From the NCBI GenBank assembly GCA_012730105.1, contig JAAYBJ010000053.1:1-56253 (forward strand): 56,253 nucleotides of DNA, written 5' to 3'. This DNA is from Candidatus Hydrogenedentota bacterium. Its GTDB lineage: Bacteria; Hydrogenedentota; Hydrogenedentia; Hydrogenedentales; CAITNO01. A model generated the notes under the pieces. That model had not been told where the DNA came from. It did not search any database and saw nothing but the letters and a program-made list of their open reading frames with translations. Made by a program: the position numbers and the translations under genes. Of this stretch, positions 30,785 to 40,509 are shown piece after piece. Numbering within the stretch: position 1 is the stretch's first letter; each line of letters begins with the position of its first letter.

Positions 30785-33499
30785 ATGTTGGGTTTCGGTT
30801 CAAAAAATACGCGTACCCAATCCCGAAAACGATTGGGCGAGCTCTTGCTGGAAGAAGGCCGCCTGCGCCCGGAGGACTTGAAGCAGGCCCTGGCACAACA
30901 GAATCGCAACGGGGGATTGCTGGGCGAGATACTGGTACAATCCAATCTGCTGGAACAGGACGCGCTTCTTGCATTTCTCATGAAGCTGCATGAATCGAGC
31001 GCGGTAAGCTTGTCTGACTACAATGTCGACGAACAGGCGGTCAGCCAGATTCCCGAACAGGTTTGCGAGAAACATTGTCTGCTGCCCATTGACAAACTGG
31101 GGCGCATCCTTACCATGGCCATGGTAGATCCCCTGGACACGCAAGCGCTGGAGCAAGCACAATCCTATTGTCCCGATGTGCGCCTGAAACCCCTGCTATG
31201 CAGCTGGCAGGATTTTCAGGAGGTATTTAAACGCATCTATGGCAGGGTGCCTCAAAAACCCAAGGGCCTGGAAAATCGGTATGCCCATCTGGACGTGGCC
31301 GCGTTGACCGGACAGGCGACCGGCTCCGAGACGTCCACGGCTCCCGACGCGCTTAACGAGGACACGAAGTTGAATGCCGAACTGGACGTCCTTCCCCTTC
31401 CCGGGCGAAGCGCGGGGACGCCCGGTGAAAGCGGCGTTTTTGAAACCCCCGATTTTGAAGCGGAGGCGGCAGTTGCCGACAGGCCGCCCCGCGCGTTGTA
31501 CGGCATGCCGCTTTCGAGCGAGGATTTTTCCGCGGGCATCCGGGAACTGGCACGGGCGGTGCAGCACAGTATTGATGATGCCCTGGGCTCCCTGGCCGCT
31601 TCCAGGACCAAACAGGCGTCCGGCGCTGAAAGTTCCCCGGAACAGGTGACGGCCGCGATACAACAGGCCCTGCAGAATACCGTGAACGTTTTCGCGGACG
31701 AATTGCGCCTTGAGCGGGAAGCGCTGGTGGTACACCTGACGTCGACACAAGCCGGAACGCCCGCGGAGACAGGACCATCGGTTGCGGAAGTGGCGGAAAT
31801 TGTCGGCGACCGCCTGAACGACTCTCTGCGGCAGATGCTGGAAGCGGTTTCCGGGCAAACCCGGCAGGTGGGCGAGGCCCTCCAGGAACTGAGCCGCGCG
31901 CGGACAGACGCGCATCCTGCTGCCGAGCTGGGCAACACTTTGAAGGAAGCGGTGGCGGATGCCGCGCGGCAATCCGCGGCCGCCCTGACGGAAACCCTGC
32001 GTCAGTTCCTTGAAGCGAAGGAAGAATCCGCATCCAGCGGAACACCCGACCCCATGCGAATGGCGGAAGCCATTCGCGACGGAGTCAGCGCCGTGTTGAG
32101 CGATGCGCTGGAAGCCATGTCCAGGCAGATTCAAGACCAGGCGGAACGCCACCAGCAACATCTCGCCGCCCTGCCGCCGCCCCCGGATTTCGAAGGGGTG
32201 GCGAAAAGCCTGCGGGATGAATTGGCCGCGGGACTGGATGCCCGGCTGGAACTGCTGTCCCAGGGTGTAAAGTCTTTTCTGGAACAGAATGGGGCCGCCC
32301 ACGACGGGCACATTGAACAACTGGCACGTGCCATGCGGGAAAGCATTCTGACCGCTGTGGCTTCCAGCGAAAAAGCCCAGGCGCAACAGGAGAGCCGGCT
32401 CGCTAAAATTGTGGAGTCAAGCCTGTCCGCCATCGCCGGAAACAAGGATGCCGGGCAGGGCGAGCTGGCGCGTGTCGCCGAGGCCATCCTGAGTTCCATT
32501 GAGCATGATAAAATTTCCCAATCGGAAAAACAGGATCAGCTCGCGCAAATCGCCCAGGCCGCGCTGGAATCCGTCCGGCAGACCGCCCAGCTGATTGAGG
32601 CGCACACGGTGGCGGAAAACAACCGCAATGACATGATGCGGCAACGGGAGCGCCTGCACGCGTCGGTCACCCCGTTTAACCCGGGAGCCGATCCCGCGCC
32701 GGAATATTACGCCGAGTCCGACAGCCGCGTTCGTGAGGAACTGGATTCGGAGCGGCCCCTTCATACCCTGACTTTTCAGAATTTCTTTTCCGGCGAATCC
32801 AATGCGTTCGTTGTAAATCTTGCCAAAGCGGCAGCCGCCGCGCCGGGCGGCGAATACAACCCTTTGTTCCTGTACGGTGCGGTCGGCCTGGGGAAAACAC
32901 ACCTTGTCAGCGCCATTGGCAATGATATTCTCGCCCGAACCGCCCAAGACAAAAAACACCCCCCCGCGCGGGTCGGCTATCTGTCGGCAAGCCATTTCGC
33001 GCGGCGGCTCGCCGCCGCGGCCGCAGACAATTCCCTGGAACTCTTCCGGGACAACTACTGCCACTGGGATGTCCTGATCCTGGACGATATTCAATTTCTC
33101 GGCGGACGCGTTGATGCCCAGGAGGAATTTTTTCATATCTTCAACGTACTGCTGCAGTCCGGACGGCAGATTATTATTGCGGGGGACAAGCCCCCGGACA
33201 AACTCGGCATGCTCGAACAGCGCCTGATCTCCCGTTTCGCCAGCGGCATTGTGGTAGAAGTGAAAGCGCCGGAATGGGAAACCCGGATGAAAATACTTCG
33301 CCATATCACGCAAGGTGCGAAAACAAAAGTCACGGACGACATTCTGTCCCTGATTGCGTTGCGTGTGGATAACGATATTCGCAAAATGATAGGAGCTTTG
33401 CGTAAAATTATCGCTTACGCGCGATTGCAGGGCGATACTATAACTATGGAAGAAGCGCAAAATATCCTCAGTCATCTCAATGCACATGAAGCGGCATAA
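30785..33499 (+). CDS. MshEN-type N-terminal domain fused via helical repeats to a DnaA/Hda-like AAA+ domain
   Basis: The product is 904 aa from ATG 30785 (AGGA upstream; GTG 30770 is an alternative). Residues 13-153 are the N-terminal domain of PilB/GspE/MshE-type ATPases, with the c-di-GMP-type motif RLGELLLEEG-x6-L-x3-L-x2-Q intact and a degenerate second copy, then IDKLGRILTMAMVDPLD. Residues ~160-655 are a Gln/Ala/Glu-rich helical linker with degenerate repeats (LARVAEAILSSIE, LAQIAQAALESV). Residues ~657-900 are a DnaA domain III: TFQNFFSGESNAF, Walker A GAVGLGKTH (~698-706), Walker B LILDDIQFLGG, LEQRLISRFASG, and DIRKMIGALRKIIAYA as sensor 2. DnaA domain IV is missing, as in Hda. The cotranscribed pilB and pilT suggest a pilus-motor role. 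Confidence 0.88.
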   Translation: MLGFGSKNTRTQSRKRLGELLLEEGRLRPEDLKQALAQQNRNGGLLGEILVQSNLLEQDALLAFLMKLHESSAVSLSDYNVDEQAVSQIPEQVCEKHCLLPIDKLGRILTMAMVDPLDTQALEQAQSYCPDVRLKPLLCSWQDFQEVFKRIYGRVPQKPKGLENRYAHLDVAALTGQATGSETSTAPDALNEDTKLNAELDVLPLPGRSAGTPGESGVFETPDFEAEAAVADRPPRALYGMPLSSEDFSAGIRELARAVQHSIDDALGSLAASRTKQASGAESSPEQVTAAIQQALQNTVNVFADELRLEREALVVHLTSTQAGTPAETGPSVAEVAEIVGDRLNDSLRQMLEAVSGQTRQVGEALQELSRARTDAHPAAELGNTLKEAVADAARQSAAALTETLRQFLEAKEESASSGTPDPMRMAEAIRDGVSAVLSDALEAMSRQIQDQAERHQQHLAALPPPPDFEGVAKSLRDELAAGLDARLELLSQGVKSFLEQNGAAHDGHIEQLARAMRESILTAVASSEKAQAQQESRLAKIVESSLSAIAGNKDAGQGELARVAEAILSSIEHDKISQSEKQDQLAQIAQAALESVRQTAQLIEAHTVAENNRNDMMRQRERLHASVTPFNPGADPAPEYYAESDSRVREELDSERPLHTLTFQNFFSGESNAFVVNLAKAAAAAPGGEYNPLFLYGAVGLGKTHLVSAIGNDILARTAQDKKHPPARVGYLSASHFARRLAAAAADNSLELFRDNYCHWDVLILDDIQFLGGRVDAQEEFFHIFNVLLQSGRQIIIAGDKPPDKLGMLEQRLISRFASGIVVEVKAPEWETRMKILRHITQGAKTKVTDDILSLIALRVDNDIRKMIGALRKIIAYARLQGDTITMEEAQNILSHLNAHEAA

Positions 33500-33595
33500 C
33501 TTTTTGCGCGGGAAATAGGATATAATGTAACCCAAATTCTGAATAAGTTGCCTTGGTCTCGATTGCCAGGGGCAACGCTGTCAGGAGGATACTAC

Positions 33596-35326
33596 ATGGC
33601 CATAAAGATGCACAAGAAACGGCTGCCCGAAATGTTGCTGGAAGAAGGTCTGGTAACCAAGGCCCAGCTGGAAGAATGTATGGAACTGCATCGAAGCAGC
33701 GGCCAGAGCCTTCCCTTGCTCCTTGTGGGCATGGGCTACCTCAGCGAAGCGGAAATGGTTGTCGCCTACTCTGAAAACCTGAGCGTTCCCCACATACGTG
33801 TCGCCAACTGCAGCATCTCCAAAGAAGTGCTTGCCCAAGTGCCGGAAACGCTTGCGCGCCAGTACCTGATGCTTCCCGTGTCGATTACGGGTAACACGTT
33901 GACACTGGCGATGGCCGATCCGCTGAATATTATGGCGATAGACGATGTCCGGATGGTCACGCGCTATGAAATTGAACCGGTAGTGGCCATGATATCGGAA
34001 CTGCGCGACGCCATTGATCGTCTATATGGCGGCGGCAAGGCGGCGGACCTGTATAAGACGATTATGAGCACGACCGAAAATCGTGAGGCCGACCTGGACG
34101 CCTTTGAAATCGGCAAGGAAGAGGTGGAGAACCTTTCGGAGCTTGAAGCGGGCGCGGATGATGAGCCGATCAGGCGACTAGTGAGGCTGATTCTGTATAC
34201 AGGCTTGGAGCGGGCCGCCAGCGACATTCACATTGAACCATTTGAAAAAGCGGTGCGCATCCGTTACCGCATAGACGGCGCCCTGGAAGAGGCCATGTCA
34301 CCGCCCAAGACCCTGCATCCCAACCTGGTTGCCCGCCTGAAAATACTTGCCGGATGCCGCATTGACGAACACCGTCTTCCCCAGGACGGCCGCAGCCGCA
34401 TGCGCTACAATGACCGTGACGTGGATTTCCGCGTTGCTTTTCTGCCCACCAAGTATGGAGAAAAAGTGGTGCTACGCGTATTGGACCAGGGCTCGCTCAG
34501 CCTTGACCTGGACAACCTGGGATTTGAACCGCAGCCCATGGAAGCGTTTCGGGAAGCCCTTAAAATGCCGCACGGCATGATTCTGATGACCGGCCCGACG
34601 GGCAGCGGCAAAACAACCACCCTATACAGCGCCCTGCACCGGCTCAACAAAGTCACCACCAATATCGTTACCGTTGAAGATCCCATCGAGTATGAAATGT
34701 ACGGGGTCAACCAGGTCCAGATAAGGCAGAAGATCGGTTTCACTTTTGCCGAGGCCCTGCGTCAGATTCTGCGCCAGGACCCGGACATCGTGATGGTGGG
34801 CGAGATTCGAGACAGTGAGACCGCCGACGTGGCAGTCAAGGCAGCCCTGACCGGCCATCTGGTCTTAAGCACCCTCCATACGAATGACGCCTCCGGCGTT
34901 TTCCCCCGACTGATTGACATGGGTGTTGAACCCTTCCTGGTGCAGTCCTCCGTGGCCCTTGCCGCCGCGCAGCGCTTGCTCAAGCGGGTATGCTCCGAGT
35001 GCCGGCAAAGTATCAAGGTGCCCCAGGACGTGCTGGAGCGCATACAGTACAAGCCGTTCAACTATATTGAGAAAACGAACTTCGTACGCGGCGGCGGCTG
35101 CTCAAAATGCAAGGAAACGGGATACAAGGGCCGCGTCGCCGTGGTGGAAGTCATGCTGAACTGGCCGGAGATCCAGCCACTGGTGCTGCGCCGGGCCTCA
35201 GGGCATGAAATTAAAACGCAGGCGATTCAATGCGGCATGAAAACGCTCCGCCAAAACTCGCTGGCAAAAGCCGCCAAGGGCATTACCACGATTGACCAGG
35301 TGCTGGAACACACCATAGCGGACTAA
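33596..35326 (+). CDS. pilB: Type IV pilus assembly ATPase PilB (GspE/PulE family)
   Basis: The product is 576 aa. PilB hexamers drive pilus extension from the cytoplasmic face. The N-terminal MshEN-like domain (8-145) is degenerate: the motif reads RLPEMLLEEG with Pro for the usual Gly, and His for the last Gln. The ATPase core has GPTGSGKTTT (Walker A, ~332-341), the Asp box around VTVEDPIEYEM, Walker B GEIRDSETAD and the His box TGHLVLSTLHTND. A zinc site follows (CSECRQ and CSKCKETGYKG, ~465 and ~502), typical of PilB rather than PilT. CAGGAGGA 6 nt before ATG 33596 fixes the start. It lies 96 bp after the MshEN-DnaA gene. Confidence 0.93.
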   Translation: MAIKMHKKRLPEMLLEEGLVTKAQLEECMELHRSSGQSLPLLLVGMGYLSEAEMVVAYSENLSVPHIRVANCSISKEVLAQVPETLARQYLMLPVSITGNTLTLAMADPLNIMAIDDVRMVTRYEIEPVVAMISELRDAIDRLYGGGKAADLYKTIMSTTENREADLDAFEIGKEEVENLSELEAGADDEPIRRLVRLILYTGLERAASDIHIEPFEKAVRIRYRIDGALEEAMSPPKTLHPNLVARLKILAGCRIDEHRLPQDGRSRMRYNDRDVDFRVAFLPTKYGEKVVLRVLDQGSLSLDLDNLGFEPQPMEAFREALKMPHGMILMTGPTGSGKTTTLYSALHRLNKVTTNIVTVEDPIEYEMYGVNQVQIRQKIGFTFAEALRQILRQDPDIVMVGEIRDSETADVAVKAALTGHLVLSTLHTNDASGVFPRLIDMGVEPFLVQSSVALAAAQRLLKRVCSECRQSIKVPQDVLERIQYKPFNYIEKTNFVRGGGCSKCKETGYKGRVAVVEVMLNWPEIQPLVLRRASGHEIKTQAIQCGMKTLRQNSLAKAAKGITTIDQVLEHTIAD

Positions 35327-35566
35327 GGGTTCCCGTGTTTGATCGGCAGGCCGGCACAGCAAGGCAACCGCCTGTTTCCCCGGGAGGGGCGGGAACACGT
35401 TCAGGAAGAAACAGTTTAATTTTTTTAAATTGCCTGCCGGCATGTAAGCGGGCATGTTGCCAAAGGATGTTGAACGGAACCCGGCATCCTTTTGGGCGCC
35501 TCCATGAAATCTCGGACAGGTACTGTTTAACGCGGTTCGGCCAAGGTTCGGTCAAAGGAAATCGTT
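35327..35566. other. Spacer between pilB and pilT
   Basis: No gene is seen in these 240 bp. The stretch contains the AT-rich self-complementary TTTAATTTTTTTAAA and distant complementary arms CGGCAGGC and GCCTGCCG. These could form an RNA structure that uncouples pilB and pilT levels. AAAGGAAA precedes the pilT ATG. Confidence 0.3.
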
Positions 35567-36646
35567 ATGAAGAAGTTGGACATTAGGGATCTCCTGATAA
35601 AAACGGTCCAGGAAGGCGCCAGCGACCTGCATATCTGCGCCGGTATTCCGCCCATGATTCGCGTCAATGGAAGTGTTGACCCCCTGGAAGGCTACAAACG
35701 CCTGACCGCGGAAGAGACCCAGGACCTGGTCTACAGCGTAATGAATGAGGAACAGATCGCGGAATTTGAAACGGAAAAAGAATGCGACATGTCCTTCGGC
35801 CTTGAGGGATTCAGCCGGTTCCGCCTCAACGTGTACCGGGACCGGGGCTCGGTTGTCGGGGCATTTCGTGCCATACCGTTCAGTATTCTTTCCTTTGAAG
35901 AACTCGGGCTTCCCCGGGTCATCGCGGAATTCGCCAACCGGCCCTCGGGGCTGGTGCTGATATGCGGCCCCACCGGCTGCGGCAAATCGACCACGCTGGC
36001 CACCATCATCAACAAAATTAACAACGAACGCAAATGCCACATCATAACCGTGGAAGATCCCATTGAATACCTGCACCATCACCGCATGGCCATCATCAAC
36101 CAGCGCGAGGTGTACGCGGACACGAAATCCTTTGGCGCGGCGCTGAAACACGTTTTGCGCCAGGATCCGGACGTGATCCTCATCGGCGAGATGCGCGACA
36201 CGGAAACCATCCAGGCAGCCCTGACTGTGGCTGAAACGGGCCATCTCGCCTTCGCCACACTGCACACCAACGATGCCCTGCAAACGATTAACCGCATCGT
36301 GGACGTCTTTCCCATGGCTCAGCAGGCCCAGGTGCGCACGCAGCTGTCTTTTGTTCTTGAAGGTGTCGCCGTGCAGCAGCTCATTCCGCGAGCTGACGGC
36401 AAGGGGCGCGTGCTGGGCATGGAAATCATGATACCCAACCCGGCAATACGCTCCCTGATCCGCACGCAGAAACTGGAGCAGATACCCAGCATGATTGAAA
36501 TCGGCAAGGGAGAAGGCATGATCACCATGAACCAATCCCTGTACCGTTTGCTGCGCCGGGGCATAATCTCCACCGATACGGCCTTCAAGCGCAGCATGAA
36601 TCCGGAAGGTCTCCAGAACCTCATCAACAAGGCGAATGCGGAATAA
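35567..36646 (+). CDS. pilT: Type IV pilus retraction ATPase PilT
   Basis: The product is 359 aa, the normal PilT length. PilT depolymerises the pilus and powers twitching motility. The N-terminal PAS-like domain has DLHICAGIPPMIRVNG. The ATPase core has GPTGCGKSTT (Walker A, ~133), VEDPIEYLHHH, GEMRDTETIQAAL and TGHLAFATLHTND. The C-terminal AIR-L-I-R motif, needed for retraction in studied PilT proteins, is present as NPAIRSLIR with the following IPSMIEIGK. There is no Cys zinc site, unlike PilB. It follows pilB in the same direction. Confidence 0.94.
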   Translation: MKKLDIRDLLIKTVQEGASDLHICAGIPPMIRVNGSVDPLEGYKRLTAEETQDLVYSVMNEEQIAEFETEKECDMSFGLEGFSRFRLNVYRDRGSVVGAFRAIPFSILSFEELGLPRVIAEFANRPSGLVLICGPTGCGKSTTLATIINKINNERKCHIITVEDPIEYLHHHRMAIINQREVYADTKSFGAALKHVLRQDPDVILIGEMRDTETIQAALTVAETGHLAFATLHTNDALQTINRIVDVFPMAQQAQVRTQLSFVLEGVAVQQLIPRADGKGRVLGMEIMIPNPAIRSLIRTQKLEQIPSMIEIGKGEGMITMNQSLYRLLRRGIISTDTAFKRSMNPEGLQNLINKANAE

Positions 36647-36693
36647 CCATTCTTCGGATAACGCGCGCCGGAAAATAAACAGACGGAACTCGC

Positions 36694-38355
36694 ATGCAGT
36701 ACGACGCCAAAACGGGGTCGTCCCTGTCCGGCCGGACGCCTGCCGGCGGCGGGGAGGACAATTTTCCTTTCCACCTTCGTTTGGGAAAACGGGTGGTGGA
36801 CCTGTTTCAACCCGTTTACGACGGGTCGGTAATCTGGCTCTGGTATTTCGGTCTGGGGCGCGTGGCGGTGCTGCTGGTGGTCTTCATCGGCATTCCCAAA
36901 TCCAGCAATGCCCAGGAAGGGCTCGCCGCCCTCTTTCTGATTTTCTGTGCGGCGCTGGGGTGCAGCTCCTGGTACCTGCTCACCCTATACAGGGAACAGA
37001 TTGTCAATGCGACCCTGACCTGGACCCAGGTGCTTCTGGATTTTTGTGTCGTTGCCTTTACCGTAAGCCTGACGGGAGGCGAGTCAAGCTACTACACCTT
37101 TCTCCTCGTAATCGTGATCCTGGAGGCGGGCATTCTGCTGGGTATCATTCATGCCTTCTCTTTCGCGATGGTGTCCTTGCTGTTCCTGTTTCTTTCGGGG
37201 CTGCCCGGTTCCTACAATGCCGCCAGCCTGCTCCCTTACTGGTACAACCTGCTTATACAATGGATTGTTATGGTAGCGGCGGCATTCATCAGCGGATACT
37301 GGAATCAGCGCATAGGCCGCCTCAAAAGTTTCCAACGGGAAATACTCGACAATATGGTGAGCGGGTTCCTGATCTGTGACAAAAATGGAACCGTTATCCT
37401 GGTGAACAGGGCCGCGTGCGCCATTCTGGATATGGATGAAAGCAAAATCCTGAACCGTCCTGTGGCTGAAATTCTACCTTGCGCTTCGGGAACCGAATGT
37501 CCCGTGGTAACCGCCATACGCGACGGGCGTGATTATGTGCGTTATGAATTCCTGTGGCAGCCCGAACAGGGCGGTCCGAAAATGCTCGGACTGACCACCA
37601 ACCGTATTTGTGATTTCCGGGGCGGGCTGATGTCGTTGATCGCCGTCTTTCAGGACCTGACGGAAACCGTTGCCCTGCGCCAGGCCTTGCGGCAGCAGGA
37701 CCGCATGGCCGCCGTGGGTGAGTCAGCCGCGGAATTCGCCCATGAAATCCGCAATCCCCTGGCAGCGCTGCGCAGCGCCGTGGACGAAATGCAGCGGGGC
37801 ATCGCCTCGCCGGACCTGACAAAACGCTTGTGCGGCATTGCGCTGCGAGAATCGGAACACTTGAACAACATTGTGAGCGGGTTCCTTGAATTTGCCCGCA
37901 ACCCGGAGCCTGACCAAAACCCCGTGGATATCAACAGCCTGTTAGCGGCCACGGCCGCCGCTTTTGAACAGACCCACCCGGAAATAACCATTACGTTGAA
38001 CTGTGACGAATCCCACCCGACCACTCCGGGCGATACGACTCGGCTTCGGCAGATGTGCGACAACATCCTGCGTAACAGTGCGGAGGCCATGAGCGGGAAG
38101 GGAGAAATCGTTGTTGCCTCGCGGGTCATAGGGAACCATGTCGAAATCCGATTTGACGATACGGGCAAGGGCATTTCACCGGACAAGGCCATGAGGATTT
38201 TTGAACCCTTCTATACGGAAAAGGAAAACGGCATCGGCATGGGACTGGCCGTGTGCATGCGGATTGTCACGGCGTATAACGGCGACATTCGCGCGGCGGC
38301 GCGGCCAGGCGGGGGCCTGTCCATGATTGTCCGACTGCCGCGCCTTGCCGCGTAA
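36694..38355 (+). CDS. pilS: PilS-like sensor histidine kinase
   Basis: The product is 553 aa. An N-terminal block of about six membrane helices (roughly 50-205) has no large periplasmic loop, as in PilS. A PAS domain follows (about 220-335, GFLICDKNGTVILVNRA), then the dimerisation/phosphoacceptor helix with His350 in EFAHEIRNPLAALRSAV. The ATP-binding domain has the N box DNILRNSAEAM, DDTGKGIS and GIGMGLAVCMRIV. In Pseudomonas PilS senses pilin in the membrane and controls PilR. The start has a poor ribosome site. It is 9 codons before its partner response regulator. Confidence 0.9.
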   Translation: MQYDAKTGSSLSGRTPAGGGEDNFPFHLRLGKRVVDLFQPVYDGSVIWLWYFGLGRVAVLLVVFIGIPKSSNAQEGLAALFLIFCAALGCSSWYLLTLYREQIVNATLTWTQVLLDFCVVAFTVSLTGGESSYYTFLLVIVILEAGILLGIIHAFSFAMVSLLFLFLSGLPGSYNAASLLPYWYNLLIQWIVMVAAAFISGYWNQRIGRLKSFQREILDNMVSGFLICDKNGTVILVNRAACAILDMDESKILNRPVAEILPCASGTECPVVTAIRDGRDYVRYEFLWQPEQGGPKMLGLTTNRICDFRGGLMSLIAVFQDLTETVALRQALRQQDRMAAVGESAAEFAHEIRNPLAALRSAVDEMQRGIASPDLTKRLCGIALRESEHLNNIVSGFLEFARNPEPDQNPVDINSLLAATAAAFEQTHPEITITLNCDESHPTTPGDTTRLRQMCDNILRNSAEAMSGKGEIVVASRVIGNHVEIRFDDTGKGISPDKAMRIFEPFYTEKENGIGMGLAVCMRIVTAYNGDIRAAARPGGGLSMIVRLPRLAA

Positions 38356-38376
38356 CAAGAAACATTGGGAAGTATT

Positions 38377-39771
38377 ATGACAGCACGACAATTCAGGGTC
38401 CTGGTCGTGGATGACGATCCGGGGCTGCGGGAAGTACTTGAAATCGTACTGGCCAATGCCGGTTACGATGTGTCTTCCGCGAAATCCGTCGAGGAAGCCG
38501 TCAAGATCCTGGAAAACCTGCTGATTGACGTTATATTGACGGACTTATACATGGGCAAGGATCGCCTGGCGGGACTGCGCCTGCTTCAATACCTGAAGGA
38601 AAACCAGCCGGAAACGCCCGCCCTTATGATCACGGGACACGGGAGCATCGAATCCGCTGTGGAAGCCATGCGCCTTGGCGCGCTCGACTACCTGCAAAAA
38701 CCGTTCAAGAGCAATGAGGAAGTGCTGCTCCGTGTTGCCCGGGCCGTGGAAAAACGTGTCCTGCTGCGGGAAAACGAGGCGTTTCGTCTCGACCAGTCGC
38801 GTAAGGCCCGCCTGGATGCGATTGTGGGCAACAGTCCCAAATTCAGCAAGGTACTTGACATGGTCCGCCGCGTCGCCGCGTTGCCCAGCACCGTGGCAAT
38901 CAACGGGGAAAGCGGAGTGGGCAAGGAGTTGATCGCCCGGGCCTTGCACACCCTCAGCCCGAGGTCAGGGAAGCCCTTTGTCGCCATCAATTGCGGCGGT
39001 ATCCCGGAAACCCTGCTGGAAAGCGAACTTTTCGGCTATAAAAAAGGCGCGTTCACCGGCGCCAACCAGGACAAAGAAGGCCTCTTTGTCGCGGCGGACG
39101 GCGGTACCCTTTTCCTGGACGAAATCGGCGAAATGCCGGCTTCCCTGCAGGTTAAATTGCTTCGTGTTCTTGACGACGGTTGCGTTACGCCCGTGGGCGG
39201 GCTTTCCTCGACGCGCGTGGATGTGCGTGTGCTTTCCGCGACCAACCGGGACCTGGCCGAAATGGTGGACAGCGGCGGTTTCCGCAAAGACCTGTATTAC
39301 CGGCTGAATGTGATTCCCATTACCGTGCCGCCTCTGCGGGAAAGAATCGAGGATATTCCCCTGCTTGCCCGCCACCTGATAGCGCGTCATGCAAAGAACA
39401 TCGGCTGCGAAGAAAAGGCGCTCTCCCCGGAAGCGCTCGAGGCGCTTACCCAGTATTCCTGGCCCGGAAACGTGCGTGAAATGAGCAATGTCCTCGAACG
39501 CGCTCTGGGGCTCAGCGAGCAGGCTGACATTCGCCTGGAAGACCTGCCGTCCTACCTGCTGAGTGGCCCGCCTCTGGACCGCCCGGAAGCGACTGTTCTC
39601 CATGAAAGCGGCATTGACCTGGAAGCGCTGGTGGCGGAATTCGAGATGGACTATATCCGACAGGCTCTGGAACGAAGCCATTATTCCCAGCAGAAAACCG
39701 CGAAACTCCTGGGACTGACTCCCAGAACCCTGCGCTACCGGCTGGAAAAATATAATCTTTCCAGCGATTAG
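38377..39771 (+). CDS. pilR: PilR-like sigma-54-dependent response regulator
   Basis: The product is 464 aa. The receiver domain (7-120) has the acidic pocket VDDDPG and phosphoacceptor Asp56 in [10 protein letters not shown]. The AAA+ domain (~145-375) has GESGVGKE (Walker A), GAFTGA for sigma-54 contact and [12 protein letters not shown] (Walker B). The C-terminal Fis-type helix-turn-helix is [23 protein letters not shown] 38377 follows GGGAAG; the TTG at 38365 was set aside. It activates sigma-54 promoters, classically the major pilin gene, which is not in the window. Confidence 0.93.
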   Translation: MTARQFRVLVVDDDPGLREVLEIVLANAGYDVSSAKSVEEAVKILENLLIDVILTDLYMGKDRLAGLRLLQYLKENQPETPALMITGHGSIESAVEAMRLGALDYLQKPFKSNEEVLLRVARAVEKRVLLRENEAFRLDQSRKARLDAIVGNSPKFSKVLDMVRRVAALPSTVAINGESGVGKELIARALHTLSPRSGKPFVAINCGGIPETLLESELFGYKKGAFTGANQDKEGLFVAADGGTLFLDEIGEMPASLQVKLLRVLDDGCVTPVGGLSSTRVDVRVLSATNRDLAEMVDSGGFRKDLYYRLNVIPITVPPLRERIEDIPLLARHLIARHAKNIGCEEKALSPEALEALTQYSWPGNVREMSNVLERALGLSEQADIRLEDLPSYLLSGPPLDRPEATVLHESGIDLEALVAEFEMDYIRQALERSHYSQQKTAKLLGLTPRTLRYRLEKYNLSSD

Positions 39772-39846
39772 CCACCTGATTGGAATATTTTGATTGGCAA
39801 TATTATAAACAGGTACAATGCTCCAAACGTCAAGGGAGACTTAATT

Positions 39847-40479
39847 ATGAAGCGATCTTTTGTGGTGCTGGCATGCGTGGTCCTGGTTACCAGTTTGGGC
39901 GGTTTGGGATGCGCTCGGGCGGCGCGTGATACCACGGGATTCGCCCTTCGCGAGGAAACCGTGTTGAACGCCCCCTTTGAAGACGTGTGGCATGCCGTAA
40001 AACGGGTGGCGCGCGAACAGGGCTATGAGGTTTATACCCGTGATAAGCGTGGTACTTTTGTCATTTATACGCCCATGAAACGCATCCTTTGGACCCAGCC
40101 CCGCCGGAGCAAATTCACGATTGAATTGGCGCAAAAATCCCCCGAAGAAACAGCGATCTCCATTGAGAGCATCCGCCAGATCTACGGGGTAACCCTGTTG
40201 ACCCATCCGAACTGGCATGACAGGAAGCAGTCGGATCCGGCTCCTTCCCAGGCGCTACTGGAAGGTATTCAGGCTAAACTTGCCGAGGGTGTGGAGAACG
40301 AAGACCTGGAAAGTGAAACGCCTGAAGCGCCTGAAACACCGGTAGTGGAAGTGCCCGCCGCCCCGCTCCTGGAGACACAGCCTTTGCCGGAGGAAGGTTC
40401 CGTGGATCTGGAAGAGGCGCCTGCGGCCCCGGTTTCCGACGATGACAAGGCCGCCGCTGAAGCGGCAACCGTCAACTAA
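39847..40479 (+). CDS. Putative exported lipoprotein at the end of the pilus operon
   Basis: The product is 210 aa. A hydrophobic leader ends in LGGLGC (Cys22), a loose lipobox with Gly at -3, so lipidation is uncertain. Residues ~30-125 form a compact alpha/beta domain (FEDVWHAVKRVAREQGYEVY, GTFVIYTPMKR), in the style of small outer-membrane lipoproteins that measure or scaffold. The last ~75 residues are Pro/Glu/Ala-rich and probably disordered. AGGGAG precedes the ATG at an 8-nt spacing. It comes 75 bp after pilR, so it may belong to the pilus unit. The family is not recognised. Confidence 0.75.
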   Translation: MKRSFVVLACVVLVTSLGGLGCARAARDTTGFALREETVLNAPFEDVWHAVKRVAREQGYEVYTRDKRGTFVIYTPMKRILWTQPRRSKFTIELAQKSPEETAISIESIRQIYGVTLLTHPNWHDRKQSDPAPSQALLEGIQAKLAEGVENEDLESETPEAPETPVVEVPAAPLLETQPLPEEGSVDLEEAPAAPVSDDDKAAAEAATVN

Positions 40480-40509
40480 ACGGGAAAAAACAAGTTACCG
40501 GTCCGGCGT

